Assembly (NCBI GenBank): GCA_033063855.1
Contig: CP093830.1
Coordinates: 8,432,854-8,496,853 of the forward strand
Direction: 5' to 3'
DNA from: Smittia aterrima
Taxonomy: Eukaryota > Arthropoda > Insecta > Diptera > Chironomidae
DNA: 64,000 bases
The position numbers and the translations under genes were made by a program. The notes under the pieces are model-generated. The model was not told where the DNA came from. It did no database searches and was given only the letters and a program-made list of their open reading frames with translations. Within the stretch, counting starts at the first letter, position 1; each line of letters begins with the position of its first letter. Below, piece by piece: positions 50,501 through 62,800 of the stretch.

Positions 50501-53478
50501 TTTCTCCTCCGCAGTTTCACCGCAAAGCCGAAATATCGAGATGGCAATGAAGCGAAATTTATTGAATGCTGCTAACTCGAGCGACTCCCGAATATTTTAA
50601 AATTATCTCTCTCGTGGCTAAAAACATTAAATTGTACTTTTAAAAAAAGGGTTACAAGACTTTTTAAAACAGTCTGCGTCGAAGGAGATTAGCAATGTTT
50701 AGATTTCGATAACGCAGTGACTTTAGTAATCAGCTATTGAAAGGGTTGCTTCGCTGACACTGCTGTTTAACAATATTTGACTAGATCACAATTGACGGGG
50801 GTTGTGCGTTAGATAAAAATGAACATTAACTTTAACATAATTAATTTTGGTGCACGTAAAAAAGAATTGAACGAAAAAATCTTTATTTTCTAATTGAAAA
50901 TTGTTTAAAGCATGAACACGCGGAATTATTTTCTTTCCTTTCCTTCGCCGTTCGAGAAGCATTAATTAATCTTATCTGTTATTACTCTGGGAGAGGATTT
51001 TTATGGCCGTTTGAAGGAGTTATGAAGAAACATTTATCGCCAGTTTGTAGATATTTGAATTTTCTTTTTTTTTATTAGGTAGGGAGGATCCAAGGAGAAG
51101 GGCCTGTAATCGTCCTTATTTTCCTTTCATTATGCTTTCTCTTGTCTTTCGACGCAATAGACTGGAATCAGTTGTCATAAGAATTAATAAATATTGTCTT
51201 ACAAAAAAAGGATTTTCCTTTCGTTCATAAATTTCGGACGAGCGGAGAGGAGAAAAACGTTTGGTTTCAATAAAAATCCTTCACTGGCCACATGGGACTT
51301 TTCTCGCTGCAGAGATTTTCCGCTGTTTCTTTTATAAAATAAAATAAATTCCTTTTTGTTATGAATGATAAATAAGGAAAGAATCGCAATTAGCAGAATA
51401 AATTATTGGGACATTTTTCAAATGTTGAGTCCACTCGAGTCAGCGTCAGATTTTCTCTTTCAAGTTAAACTTTCTTTTAGTTTTTTTTTTGCTTGGGAGT
51501 GTTTGGAAAGTTCTGTAAACTCTTCTTTTGATATCAAGCAAATGCATTTCATTCTGTTCATGACGTTACTTCCGCTCTTCCCTAATCTTAAGCTTAGTCT
51601 CGCTCTTGAGAGATGAGAGAAAGGTTTAAAACTTTCCATGTGTCTGAAAGCCTTTACGTAGGTTTTTGTTTTTATTTCAATCTTTCTTCTGTGAGTTTTT
51701 ATTTCTTTCGTTTCTTTTCTACAGCGAAAAAAAAATAATCCGATATTAAAATATCCATCCAGAGAGCCATTAACAATTTAATGTAACAGAAGCATAAAAA
51801 ATTACATAATGTGGAGACCGCAGGTTTTAACTCAACTCCTTCCCCTTCTTTGTGTTTGCTGCATTCTTGGGTTTGAGTGCGATCAGCCTTCTCGTCCCTC
51901 CCACGTTTATTAATTCTTGGTCATGAAAGAGATTTTTTTAAAAGCAATTCATGCAATTTACTCTGTTAATGCTTGTGAAAGGGGTTCGTCGTCGTCGCGG
52001 TTTGTTTGGGGCGATTTAAGAGAAAAAAAAGTTAAAGAAGAGTTTTCCGAAGGCGGAAGCCGTTTGTTGAATTTCTATTTATCGCGAGCACGTTTAAATG
52101 AAGCTCTGCATATGCTCAGAGTGCCTAGAGTTATGCCTGATGGAAATTGTTCTAAGAGGCTTTCGAAACGAGCGTAAGTAGATGTAATTAGCTGTGTATC
52201 AACGTTCGGATTACGGCGACAGTTTCCATTTCTTTGCTCTCTACTTCCTCCTTTGCAAATGAGGTAAACGATTTAGAGCTTTTCAGCGGATCAACTATAA
52301 AAATGTAAAATGGGCAACGAGAGAGACGGAGAGCATGCGGATGAAACTTGCAGATTCCACATCCATGTGAAGAGAGAAAGATTTGCGCTACTAACTCGAC
52401 GGCAGATTTGTGTCTCATCGTTGCAGAAACTATCCGAGTTGAGCTTTTCAAAGCCCATTACAACCCGTCTTTCGCTTCAAAGAAGAGCAAGAGGATTTAT
52501 GAAGGAAAAATGAGAACAATAGTTTGTGTAGTTGCCTTCAGCTTCTTACATCACATTGCCACGGTATTATTTCATAATTAATTACTTTTAATTGTTTCTT
52601 CTCTCACTCACTCGCTTTCGGCCCGCAAAACAGCAAAATTATCATAAAACTAACGGGAAAAATTATAATTTCTAGTGAATAAATAACGCCAGTTGACACT
52701 TTGAATCCGGTTCCGTTTTCAGGTCTCTGAGAAAAAGGATTAAGATGAAGTTTTTTTTTCATTAAGCTTGGGTTGAGATTATTTTCCTGTGAGAGACGGA
52801 AGACGAAGAGTCTCAGTTCTTCCTTGGCTCTGAAAAGGAAAGAAACTTACGATTTTAATCTTGAGAATTAATTAATGCTAATTAGCCTTTAATGAGATCT
52901 CAACTTCCGTCACTCGAACTGCAGCCACGCTCCTTGCAACTCTCGTTCAATTCCTCGAGGTGAATTCATCGTTTTGCAACAAGTTGCTTTACACTTTCGT
53001 TTAAACTTTCTCCATTAGCTCTGCATTTGACAGAAAAGGTCTAAGTATTTGTATTAACAGGATAAGCTTCCAGCAATTGAGATAAGATGCGAAACTTTTA
53101 AGGATTTCCTCAACAGGAAGTTATCAACAATTTAATTTAAGATCCTTGTCATGAAAAATAGTTTGCAATGATTATTCAATCTCACGGATCATTTCACTCC
53201 ACATTTTCATCAATTAATGTTCCATAAAAATCCAAATACTCGTCGTAAATAAGCGAAACGAGATGAAGATAAAAATCGAATAAAGTTTTATGATTTCAAT
53301 TTGCAACATTGTTGTTAGTCAGTGGATGCATTGAACCGACAAGTGATCAACTTTTATGATCATCGATGGTGGGTGGATTATTAAAAGTTGTCTGGTTTTG
53401 TTTTTTTTTAAAATTTATTTGAGTTTACATAAAAGAAAATTGAATGAAAATTTGATTAAAAAAAAGGTTGAACATTCT
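41554..53478. other. 11.9-kb region with no recognisable gene
   Basis: Both strands were read for homologous frames and exon-sized conserved peptides; none was found. There are scattered good splice contexts on +, for example acceptor CTTTCATTTTTATTGCAG at about 42664, CTCCTCCGCAG at about 50514, and donor GC|GTAAGT at about 52174 at the end of an 86-codon frame. A diverged direct repeat is at 49950-49998/50034-50082, a (TCG)n tract at about 44126-44138, and a perfect 8-bp hairpin at 46242-46260. AT-rich TAATTA and ATGCAAAT-like motifs abound. It could be intergenic regulatory DNA or introns of a gene or lncRNA whose exons I cannot see. Confidence 0.45.
49950..50082. repeat. Diverged direct repeat pair
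   Basis: Two copies of about 48 nt at 49950-49998 and 50034-50082 share GGCTTTGTCAACAA-like cores (TTGCTTTGTCAACAACGAAAGCG against TGGCTTTGTCAACAAAGCAATGCG) and flanking similarity. Function unknown. Confidence 0.4.
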
Positions 53479-54716
53479 CTACAATTCAATGACGTAAACT
53501 GCTGGCTTTGGATCAATCTCAGTCTTGGTAACTTTCTCAACAGCTTTAGTCTTCTTCTCTGCTATCTTCTTATCCACATTGTGAGTATTATCGACGACCC
53601 AGGTAACAAGTCGACCAATTCCAGCAAAGGAGAAGACCACGAAGAGAACACAACATAAGATCGTGAAATCGTTCATGTCGTCTTGTTTCAATTCATAGAT
53701 TTCACGATCCTTTTCGCGAAGTTGGTTGTTCAGCTCTGCAATGACTTCTTCTTCGATGTCTTCACGAGAGATTTCTGCTTGATCCAAGAGATCAATCACG
53801 TCCATTCTTTTTTGTGGGGTCGTGATGTCCAAGTAGTTTTGATAGCAACGTTGAAGCGGAGAATCTTCATCGTCTCCATCTTCAGTCGCGTTTGTGATTT
53901 TGATGTAAGGAATAGTTTCGAGAATCGTTTTGCTAGTGCAATGATTGTTCATCACATTGAGAATTTTGATTTGAGGTAACAATTCAAGGAAGTTATTGGT
54001 CATTGAGACGATTTTGTTGTTCGATAAGTCGAGGCTGTTAAGTTTCCTGTTGTACATGAAGTGCTCTGCTTTGATGTGTCTCAAATTGTTATTGGACAGA
54101 TCCAAATTCATGAGACTCACAAGTGGTTTGAAAATATCAGCAGCCAAGTTAGCTTCGAGTCGGTTTCCACTGAGATTCAAGATCTCCAGATATTCCAGAG
54201 AATTAAAAGCTTCTGGAGCGATATAAGTAATTTCATTGTTTTCCAGATTGATTTCATTCAAATGAATGGTTTTAATAAACGATGAACTTGGAATAAGTTT
54301 GATGCGATTGCCAGGAAGATACAAGAACTGCAGATTTGAGCCTCCAATGAAATCGTCACCATCAATTTTTCGAATTCCGGGAGCCTCAACCATGACACAC
54401 AGAAGATTCGGGAACAACTTAAACACTTGGTCTGGGAAGCGCCATATTTCATTTGATTCAAATTTTAAAGCAAGCACTCCACTCGTATCATTTGAAGCTA
54501 GTTTTATCATGTTGCTCAGAATGTCCAAATTCTCCATATCAAGTTTCGACACAATACAATTTTGTTCCGTACATTCGACCGATGGCGGAGCTGCGATTTC
54601 TTCCTCCGCTAACACAAACGAAAACGCAACAAAAATCAACGCGATCAACCTGAAAACATTAAATATTGAATTAAAAACACTTTTAAATCACAAAAACTTT
54701 AAATATCTTACATCAT
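53479..54716 (-). CDS. Leucine-rich repeat single-pass membrane protein
   Basis: Two coding exons: 54716-54712, only ATGAT, and 54649-53479; the split codon AT|G makes the second Met. The product has 391 aa. A signal peptide (LIALIFVAFSFVLA) is followed by a Cys-containing cap and about six to seven leucine-rich repeats between residues 60 and 245, the clearest being LEILNLSGNRL, LMNLDLSNNNL and LNSLDLSNNKI. An acidic linker (DGDDED) and a short helical stretch lead to a membrane segment at about 331-352 (FTILCCVLFVVFSFAGIG). A lysine-rich cytoplasmic tail completes it. Secreted-side LRRs usually bind protein ligands in adhesion or innate recognition; no orthologue is recognised and no TIR or kinase domain is present. 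Polyadenylation signal AATAAA on - at about 53415. Confidence 0.85.
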
Positions 54717-55166
54717 TTCTCTTTATTTTTAACTTTTTTACACTTAAAACTGCAGCTAAGATCGATGAAGTTCAACTAAAGAATGAAATTGTTAGACTCT
54801 TCTCAGCACGATACAAAGAGCATGAAAGTAAAGTGTAATGATGTGCGTAGTACGAAGATATGTGGGAAACATAAACTAGAAGAATTGTGCGTGTTCTAAG
54901 CTTAGAAATAGAGAAACGAAGAGATAGTTTGCTACCTGATCCGAATTCAAACGAAAACAGTCGTAAAATTCAAGGATTGAGATTTTTAATCGTTTCCACT
55001 TATTTTAAATGCAATAAATGGGAGGAGAACGTCAAGACAAGTCTTGAGATGACGACAAGGAGTCGGAGTCTGATGAACTAATTAAACGTTAATGTTTTTT
55101 TAATGCCTCCAAAATTTGCAGTGCAAATTCGGATAGAACAACTTCATGCTTTGAAAGAGACATAAA

Positions 55167-55326
55167 AAGGATATTTCATTGCTAGTCGTTGCTATTCGCT
55201 GCTATTCATCCCTTGCTATGAGGGATATTTTATTTTCTATGTTGGTAATACGCTACGCGCAGCTACTGAAACTCGAATAGCAAGGGACCTTTCATTGAAA
55301 GGGATATTTGTTGTGCAAGGGATGAG
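55167..55326. repeat. Foldback element with inverted and direct short repeats
   Basis: TTGCTATTCG (55189-55198) mirrors CGAATAGCAA (55274-55283), and TCCCTTGCTAT (55209-55219) mirrors ATAGCAAGGGA (55277-55287). GGGATATTT-type units recur three times (near 55169, 55222 and 55300). This density suggests a degenerate miniature transposon or a structured noncoding element. Confidence 0.55.
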
Positions 55327-55581
55327 AACAAATTCGTTTGGCTTCACAAGAGAAATCGAGAAAAGTCTGTTGAATGTTTACCGTTTGATTTTATTTTAAA
55401 TTCCCAATCTTTGAAGATGATCTCTTTGTTGCCGAAAGACTTCAGAAGAGCGCTTGTTGTGAATATTAAATATTGATTGTCACAAGCAATAAATTTTAAT
55501 ATGTCGCAAATATATTTTTGCCTCCAGGTTTTCGTGAAGCATCAACAAGGGGAAAGAGAATCTCGCTACTATCGAGTCGAG

Positions 55582-55653
55582 GCGTATGATGAAGTATTTC
55601 CGCGTTGTAAATGTTTCTCGCGGAAATCTAATCGACGATATTGCTTCATACGC
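55582..55653. repeat. Two-stem hairpin upstream of the Kazal genes
   Basis: Outer arms GCGTATGA (55582-55589) and TCATACGC (55646-55653) enclose inner arms TTTCCGCG (55597-55604) and CGCGGAAA (55619-55626). All pairs are perfect. The local base composition is more GC-rich than the surroundings. Confidence 0.5.
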
Positions 55654-55964
55654 ATCGTTCACCCTCTTCAGAGATTTTTTTTGTTCCAATCGACTTGATG
55701 AAGAATTAAATTAAAATTCTCCCTTCGTCAAGGTGAAGATGGATTAAATAGAACATCAAAGATGAAACGTGCAAACTGATTTATTCAATCAAAATTCGTC
55801 GATGAGAATGGAAACTTATTAAAAGACGAAGAGAATGTTTTTAAAATTTTAAACACTTGACTCATCTGTTTGCTTCCTGGTGCCTCATTATTACTCAATA
55901 ACATTTCGTTATCTTGTTTATTTGTTTAACATTTGTTATCTGCTACCTATTGTCTCAAATTCGC

Positions 55965-56000
55965 AATAAAAACCTGGAAACTTAATCGTTCGTTATCAGT
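55965..56000 (+). promoter_or_regulatory. Core promoter of Kazal gene 1
   Basis: TATA-like CAATAAAA (AATAAAA at 55965-55971) lies 33 nt before the A of an arthropod initiator TCAGT at 55996-56000. The ATG follows 26 nt after that A. The same arrangement is repeated exactly in gene 2. Confidence 0.75.
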
Positions 56001-56023
56001 TGATGTCTCATTAGCTTCTCAGA

Positions 56024-56302
56024 ATGAAGTTTGTTTTTGTTTTATTCGTTGCATTATTGGTGGCTACACCTGCGTTTGCAAAGCCTTCCCTTTGCCCGGA
56101 TGTTTGCCCAGCTATTTATGATCCAGTTTGTGCTGAGAGTCTTTTTGAAGAACAGAGAACATTCCCAAACGTGTGTGAATTGAACCGAGCTAACTGTTCC
56201 CCCCCACTCAGTAAGATTTCATTTCCTTCAATTATTTCTTAATAAAAGTCTTCAAACTCAATTTTAGTAATATGGAGAGTGGTACGCAAAGGAGTATGTT
56301 AG
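56024..56302 (+). CDS. Kazal-type serine protease inhibitor 1
   Basis: Exons 56024-56210 and 56268-56302 encode 73 aa. A signal peptide (MKFVFVLFVALLVATPAFA) precedes one Kazal domain: six cysteines in the order CPDVC, x7 (PAIYDPV), C, x14, C, x6, C and a final C that is the last residue before the stop (RVVRKGVC). The PVCAE...RTFPNVC pattern is typical of Kazal domains. The intron (57 nt, donor A|GTAAGA) carries AATAAAAG, as in gene 2. Secreted inhibitor, probably of trypsin- or subtilisin-like proteases in gut, salivary gland or haemolymph; the reactive-site residue lies around IYDP and its specificity is not predictable here. Tandem copy of the next gene. Confidence 0.92.
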
Positions 56303-56444
56303 TGGCCCAACAAACCTGACATTGATCTAACGCTGACTCAGATTTAAAATTTCTTCACAAATCTTTCGTTATCTTGAACTGGATTGTGTTTGTTAAATAT
56401 TTGATTAACTTAAAATGCAATCTCAACTGTCTTAAAAATTTCGC

Positions 56445-56480
56445 AATAAAAGCTTAAAGATTTCTTCATTCGCTATCAGT
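56445..56480 (+). promoter_or_regulatory. Core promoter of Kazal gene 2
   Basis: TCGCAATAAAA (AATAAAA at 56445-56451) and initiator TCAGT (56476-56480) have the same 33-nt spacing as in gene 1; the leader CTATCAGTTGAAATCTCAT resembles TTATCAGTTGATGTCTCAT. The same AATAAAA is the only polyadenylation-like hexamer between the gene 1 stop and gene 2. Confidence 0.75.
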
Positions 56481-56503
56481 TGAAATCTCATCAGCATCTA
56501 AGA

Positions 56504-56829
56504 ATGAAGTTTATTTTTGTGTTATTCGTTGCTTTGCTAGCTGCACCGACCTTTGCCTGGCCGCGGAGTGAGTGCTTGGATATTTGCACAGCAGAAGAAG
56601 CACGGAGTTATGTTCCAGTTTGTGGCGAGAATTCCACTGGAGGTCAACGCACATATCGCAATTTGTGTGTAATGAAAAAAGTTGCCTGCTATTCCAAAAC
56701 CAGTGAGATTTCATTTATCTCGATTTGTTTTTTAATAAAAGATTTATTTTTTTGATTTTAGGTTGGACATTGAAACATGAAGGAAAATGTGAATGGCCAA
56801 ATGTTCCAAGAACCACGACAACTGAATAA
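56504..56829 (+). CDS. Kazal-type serine protease inhibitor 2
   Basis: Exons 56504-56702 and 56762-56829, 88 aa. I chose the ATG at 56504 rather than the one 24 nt upstream, because it lines up with gene 1 and starts directly with the signal peptide (MKFIFVLFVALLAAPTFA). The Kazal domain reads ECLDIC, PVCGENSTGGQRTYRNLC, VACYS and HEGKCEW, six cysteines in the family order. Unlike gene 1 it has a C-terminal Thr-rich tail (PNVPRTTTTE) and an N-glycosylation site (NST). Intron 59 nt in the same phase and place as gene 1. Secreted protease inhibitor; target unknown. Confidence 0.92.
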
Positions 56830-59800
56830 TTTTGATGTGATACTAACTTTGATGCTTCGTTATCTTATCACACTTAGAGGCCTTGTCACTCACTTGTTCA
56901 TCAGTTTTAGTCTCCTCGGTAACTAGGAATGCGTCGCTTGTACTCATGATCTAATTAACTTAAATATTTTTAATTTCTTCACAATTTTTTTGTCTCCTGT
57001 TCTGAGCGATTTTGATGAAAAGTTACCATTTCTATTTGCAATTCTTTAGTCAAGTTCCATAATAAAAAATTACTTTCCCTGCATGATTCGCGTATCCTCG
57101 CAACGATGTTGTAAATAACGAGCTTTCTTCCTGGAATATCCCACCAACATCGCTCGTCGTTTCTCTTTTCTTATCCACTCAGCTCGATCCATAATGCAGC
57201 ATCAAATATTTATGCAAAAATCTACATGCTGTGTATTGAATATTCTCCTCCAACGAAGCATAAATTCAACTGAATGCGACATTTATATTTTTTATGTATG
57301 AACGCGAACAATATTTTAAGTACTTCAAAAATAAATATTTTATTGTCATCCACTTGATAGCTCAATGGGTTGGCGGGATGCAGCAATATTTTTCATAAAT
57401 TGACGGAAGTAATAAAATATTCAGATTAAGTGATTTTCATTTCTTTTTGGTTTGGAGAGATCGAGAGATAGGAAATGTTGGAATGAGGTCATTGACAAGG
57501 ATTTATTGAAATTTTATTCGGAAATTGATTTTCTTGGCGCCGAAGACTATTTCTTGGATCAGCACTTCTGTTCCTAAATTTAAATATCCCGAGATCCATG
57601 TGTGCGTCTTTAAAACTTCATCAATATTCCTTCAACCCTTTCATGTTCAACTTAACTTTGATTAATTGCCATCAAAGCTTTACTTCTTAAAGCGTTCGAC
57701 TTTGGGATTGAGTTTCAACTCATTCTCCTCGTCACCCCACAAAAACCAAATGAGATGGAATGCTGTCGTGCTTAAGCAGAAATCTAAATACCCGGAAAAA
57801 TCTCGTGTAGCAATCGAATGCCTCTTTCTCTCTCAAGACTTTTAACCCATTCGAGATGTCATTTATAAAATTTGATCCTGACACATGCACAAACCAATTG
57901 AGAAGAGGAAACTCGCGCGAGGAAATTCTTTTGTTTCACAGTATCAAGTGTACACGTCACGATGATGATACGTGAAATTGGTTTGAGAGAATGAGATGCG
58001 TGTAAGCAAACGAGAGAAACTCATACATCAAATTTAATTAATTAAAATTCTAATGTTTGAGGAAAAACTCTCGAGATTGAGTTTGACTACGAGAGATGGA
58101 GACGAACGGGGGAAGGGGCGAAAAATGTTAAAGCATTTTAGAACGATTGACGTGACATAAAGTATCGTTTCTCGCATGATTGAAGAGTTTTGAATTTCCA
58201 CGCTGTTTTAGAAGACTTCTCAATTGTTTCAAAATATCTCAACATCAAGTTGAACGTGGATTAGAAACATTTATTCACCTCCACACCTTCAGAAGATTTC
58301 TCGAGAGATACAAGCAATTACTTTAAATTATTTTACAATAAGCGGAAATATTTTTATTATTCCATCGAGAGACGAGTCTCCGTTTATTTATTACGTTCGA
58401 ATGTAAATGACATTCAGCATTAATTTCTGTTTAATATGATGATTCCGATTCCTTTCGAGTTGAACTGGGATGGGGAATCCTTGGAATGTCTCTGCTTATT
58501 TCTCGATATTATAGAAACTTGATTAATGATTCCGAAACCTTCCATCACATACTTTTAGTAGCTCTCCAAGACAAGGCGAAGTGGGGTTTGAAATTTAGAT
58601 TTGATGTCGAGGAAGAGATTCGAAATGAGAAATCGCTTTGACAATAGGGAAGAAATCAGTTGAAATTAGGAGAATCCGACATTCTAATCAAACCGTTTGA
58701 TATTTGTCGTGAATTGAATGTGATTTTTCCTCCTTCTTCTTCTGTCTCGAAGACATTAGACAGCGAGACGGAGTTGGAGATGCTCGGAGATTGACATAAA
58801 TTAAGATTCGCAGGGAGGAAAAGTTTTGTGGGGAAACACAAACTACAGACACTTTGCCTTGTTCTCAACCAGTGTTCAATTAATTAACAAAAGCAACCAA
58901 AAACAAACATAAATAAATTTGTGTGGAAGATGATGGGAGAGAAGAAGAAGGAAAACTACTTTCAATCTTCATCGTTTCTCAAGAAAACTTTCCGATGTGT
59001 GCTCTTACTTTGAATGCTTTATTTGCTCTATCACCTTAAACTAATTAATTTATTGCGGTTTTCTTTCGTTTAAACTACTTCAAATAAATTTCTTTGTAGT
59101 TTTCATGGATAAGCGGAGAGTTTTAGACTTCTAAAGGAGAGAGGATCTCTTATCAAACTGAAAGACTATATCGAATTCATTAGCTAACGAAAGGAATTTA
59201 AATTTCAGTCTCTCACTCCTTTCGTCCCTAACACCCCAACAACGCCCACGCTTTTCAAAATATGCGTGAATATGATATGTGTAGAAATTAAAACCATCAA
59301 TCACGTCGCGCTTATCTTGTTATTGAAATATTTTAATTTTCTTATTAACGCGCCTTCTCATATGCTTAGACGCTCAACTCTTTCCTCTCCGTGATTTTTC
59401 AAAAACGAAAAGAATTCTTTCTTTTGCAGGGAATTAATCTTTTCGTTCACTTGATCCGAGTCAAATACAAACATCGTGAAAGTCTACATGACACGGCTTT
59501 CTCGTTTCATCCGAGCTCATTGAAATGTTTCGAAGAGTGTGAGGTACTTTGGTAATGAAGGCAAAATAAATCATCACTTGAATAAATATTGTTCCAAACA
59601 TTTTCTATTCATCCATAAGAGAATTGAAATCTTTGCAAAGAAATGAGTGCGCGGATGATTCGCTCTCCTTTATTATTCACTAGACTTCCTTCATCATAGT
59701 TTCCATCTCCGCACTATGCAAGATGAACTATGAAAATTTTACCAGCTGAAGCATCAACATTAGCAAGTTCGGTGTTGATTGAATAAATGTGAGGAGGGCG

Positions 59801-62800
59801 AGAAAAATTAAATTTATGAATTATTTAGAATTGAGCGAACTCATCGTCGTTGCCTTCACCTTTCGTTTCTGCTGTCTTGACGAAAGAGTTTTTTCAACTT
59901 TTCAACTGTCAGATGACAATTTGCTCTTTGAGCTTTATTGCTATTTTCAGAGATCACAAGATGATTATTGCTCGTGTCTACCGCTCAAGCGTGAATCATC
60001 AAAAGAAGTGTCAACGAGCAACTTTGAAACTTTCACGACAAGAATCGATATTGAACTTTTCCCCTCGCGCGAGTTTTTTTTCTCCTCTCTCGTCTGCTTT
60101 GAAGGAGAAATATTCTGTTGAAAAGGGGAAGAAATATTATTATTTCATTCGTTCTGAGATAAAATTTATTCACTCATTAGCAATAAGAAGATTCGTCTTC
60201 CCTCAAGCTTCAACACATTCCTTCGATTGAGTTAAGAATACGCAATTAATTTTATCATTCGCAGCCAACTCACAACATGTGGAGTCAGAATAAATCTATT
60301 GAATTAAATTATATTGATTGGATGTGTCAACAGTGATTCACGGTTTGTTATGAAGCGAAAGATTCATTCACATATGCCTCAAGATTTATTTTAAGTTTTC
60401 GGCAACTAATTAATATTCATGAATTGAAGTGTTCTATCTTATCCCTCTTTCCTCAAGTCGACGACGACGCTTCCTAAATCAAAACTGCTATTTATTTTCT
60501 AATCCCATAACGTTTGTCTCACAGTGTCTTGTCTTATCATCTCACACCCAAGCCTCTGCGAATGAAGTTTTCGTTTATGAAAATAGTGATGAAAATTGTT
60601 TCACACGGAAAATATTTCAAAATCAAAGTTCAAGACGCTTTTGCTAATGAAAATATTCCACCTAAATAAATATTTTCCTTGAATTAATTTTCCGACATCG
60701 TGATGTGGCTTCGCATATGCTCGAGAGCTAGTGGAAACTAATCAGTTGGCACAAACCCTTCAATCGAGGAATTATTGTTTCGTATGCAAATCAACGTTTG
60801 CGGTGGAAAGCTGTTTATGTTTCGGATTGAATGAAGGAAAAACTATTTCCCTGAGAGATCTTGTCTTCAATCTTCAACGTGTCTTTAAGATTTCCTCGAC
60901 AGAAGTTTCATTGAAAATATTGTTCGTAGTCTGAGGATGAAAGAAAAATCTGAAGCCATGGAAATGCATTATTTCTTAATCTTCTAATAATCTTATTTGA
61001 TAAAAACATTTTCATTTTTTTCCCCAAGTTAAGATCCAACTACATTTTTCTTGCTTCTTTCTTCGTTCAGGGATCGCCCAACCGTAATTCCACATTTATA
61101 GAAATCATTTATTTTATTGCTTTCAGCTGAATGCTAAAACAAGGTGGAAATCTCTTTTCTTTTTCTCCATAGATTTCCTTCAAACTTCTTCTCTCGATCC
61201 TTTCATCTGATAATGCAACAATTTATCAAAATTAAATTATTTTCATTACTTTATCCCATCCGCACATATGTCTATATTATATCATTACCCATCATCGTTT
61301 CGTCCGCTGAAGTCTTCAGAGGATTCTCCACAGGAAGAAGGGAGCGAATCAGAAGTTGAGTTGCCTTAGATTCAATTCGAGTCATAAATTTCCTATGATC
61401 GATCATTAATCATTCGTCGCAAGAGTGGACACTGACCAAGTGTGTCTTCAGGAAGATTGAGAGTATCTCACGTTTGACAAAGCCATCAAACAGTTCCAGC
61501 TTGCGTTTCTAGTTCGAAAGGAATTGATTCTCAAGCAAAAGAAATGAGAGCTCATAAATAAATTATTCCATGACACAGAAGTTTGCTTAACAATAACGAA
61601 GTGAGAATCTTTTGGTAATTAAATTCCTTACACCTATAACTCTCTTTCTCTCTGTCTTACTAACCAGCAAGTATTGTAGACTAAGCTACAAGGAATGAGA
61701 AGGCAATAAATTTTGATTACAATTCAAACATGTTCAATATGGAAGAAGATTGTATTTCCACAACTTAATTTTCTTTTTATCACAATAACTTTATTATTTA
61801 TGATGATGATTCTTTTGTTTGCAATCGATATATGAGTCGTTAAGAAATATTTCGCCTTCGAAAAGATGATGCAGTTAACATCGTCGATTAACAGCAGTTC
61901 ATTGAGCTATTAAGATGGAAGAAAAAGTTCCACGAGTGAGAGGGCTTTAATGACTAGTCAAGGGATTTTTCTCCGAAAGAAGAGGAATAGTCCATCGTTC
62001 TCAAACTCCTCTACTAGTTAATATCTTAATCTGTTTGGAATTAAACGCAGATGATACAAACAAGCTTTATTGCATTCAATTATTGCAATCGAGAGCTCTT
62101 GAAATTATGATTTATGGTTCGCATTTCTTCGTTCGGCCACATTTTCTATGTTTGCAGATGAATTGATTCTCCACAAGAGGAATTTTCCGAATTTATTCCA
62201 ACGATGTGATGTAAGATAAATGCATAAAGTCTATTTGTGACTTCGGGGAGAAGTTGCGTTGCCGTTCCATTTGTTGCTTGGGCAAATATTTGACATGTTC
62301 ATAAATCTATTTTGATAGAGGGGACGGATGATGATGATCCGATTTTCGTGCCTCGAATCAATTTGAATCCCTCCTCGATTGCAGTTGACGGTTTCAATTC
62401 GATGCCCAGCAATGTCAGAGATGATACAAGTGAGACTCGTTCTGGTCTGGTGGATGCTTCGTCGAAAATTCACCTGGGCGAACTCGCTCGTTTCTGTTGT
62501 TCGTGTCTTCGAATGCAATAAAACATCTCTTGAGTAATTTTTGAATGGCAGAAGCTGAAAGCTAATGGTTGTGTATAGTTTCGATCGTGTATTGAATTTA
62601 TAATGACAATCGAGGGTTGCCACGTAAATGGACAAAAGAAAATTCTGATGTATCGCATGTCTGAAGATGAAAAAGTATTATGATTCCGTTGAATGATTGT
62701 TTCTGTTACCTCTGGCAGCGAGGCGAGCGAATTTGATGTTTAGACGAGTGACAAATGTTCGAAGCATTCACACACACACACACATACAGCTTCAGGCTTT

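Larger units (their letters stand above)
54717..56023. other. Spacer between the LRR gene and the Kazal pair, with foldback repeats
   Basis: Contains the LRR gene promoter on - and the Kazal 1 promoter on +. Between them are two structured elements: a foldback with AGGGATATTT repeats (55167-55326) and a hairpin (55582-55653). No coding gene is recognised. Confidence 0.5.

Noticed and set aside
54266..54838. 190-codon frame on + over the LRR gene
   Set aside because: Antisense shadow of the LRR coding exon, whose signal peptide, repeats and membrane segment are clear.
62768..62784. (CA)n tract
   Set aside because: Ordinary short microsatellite without further structure.
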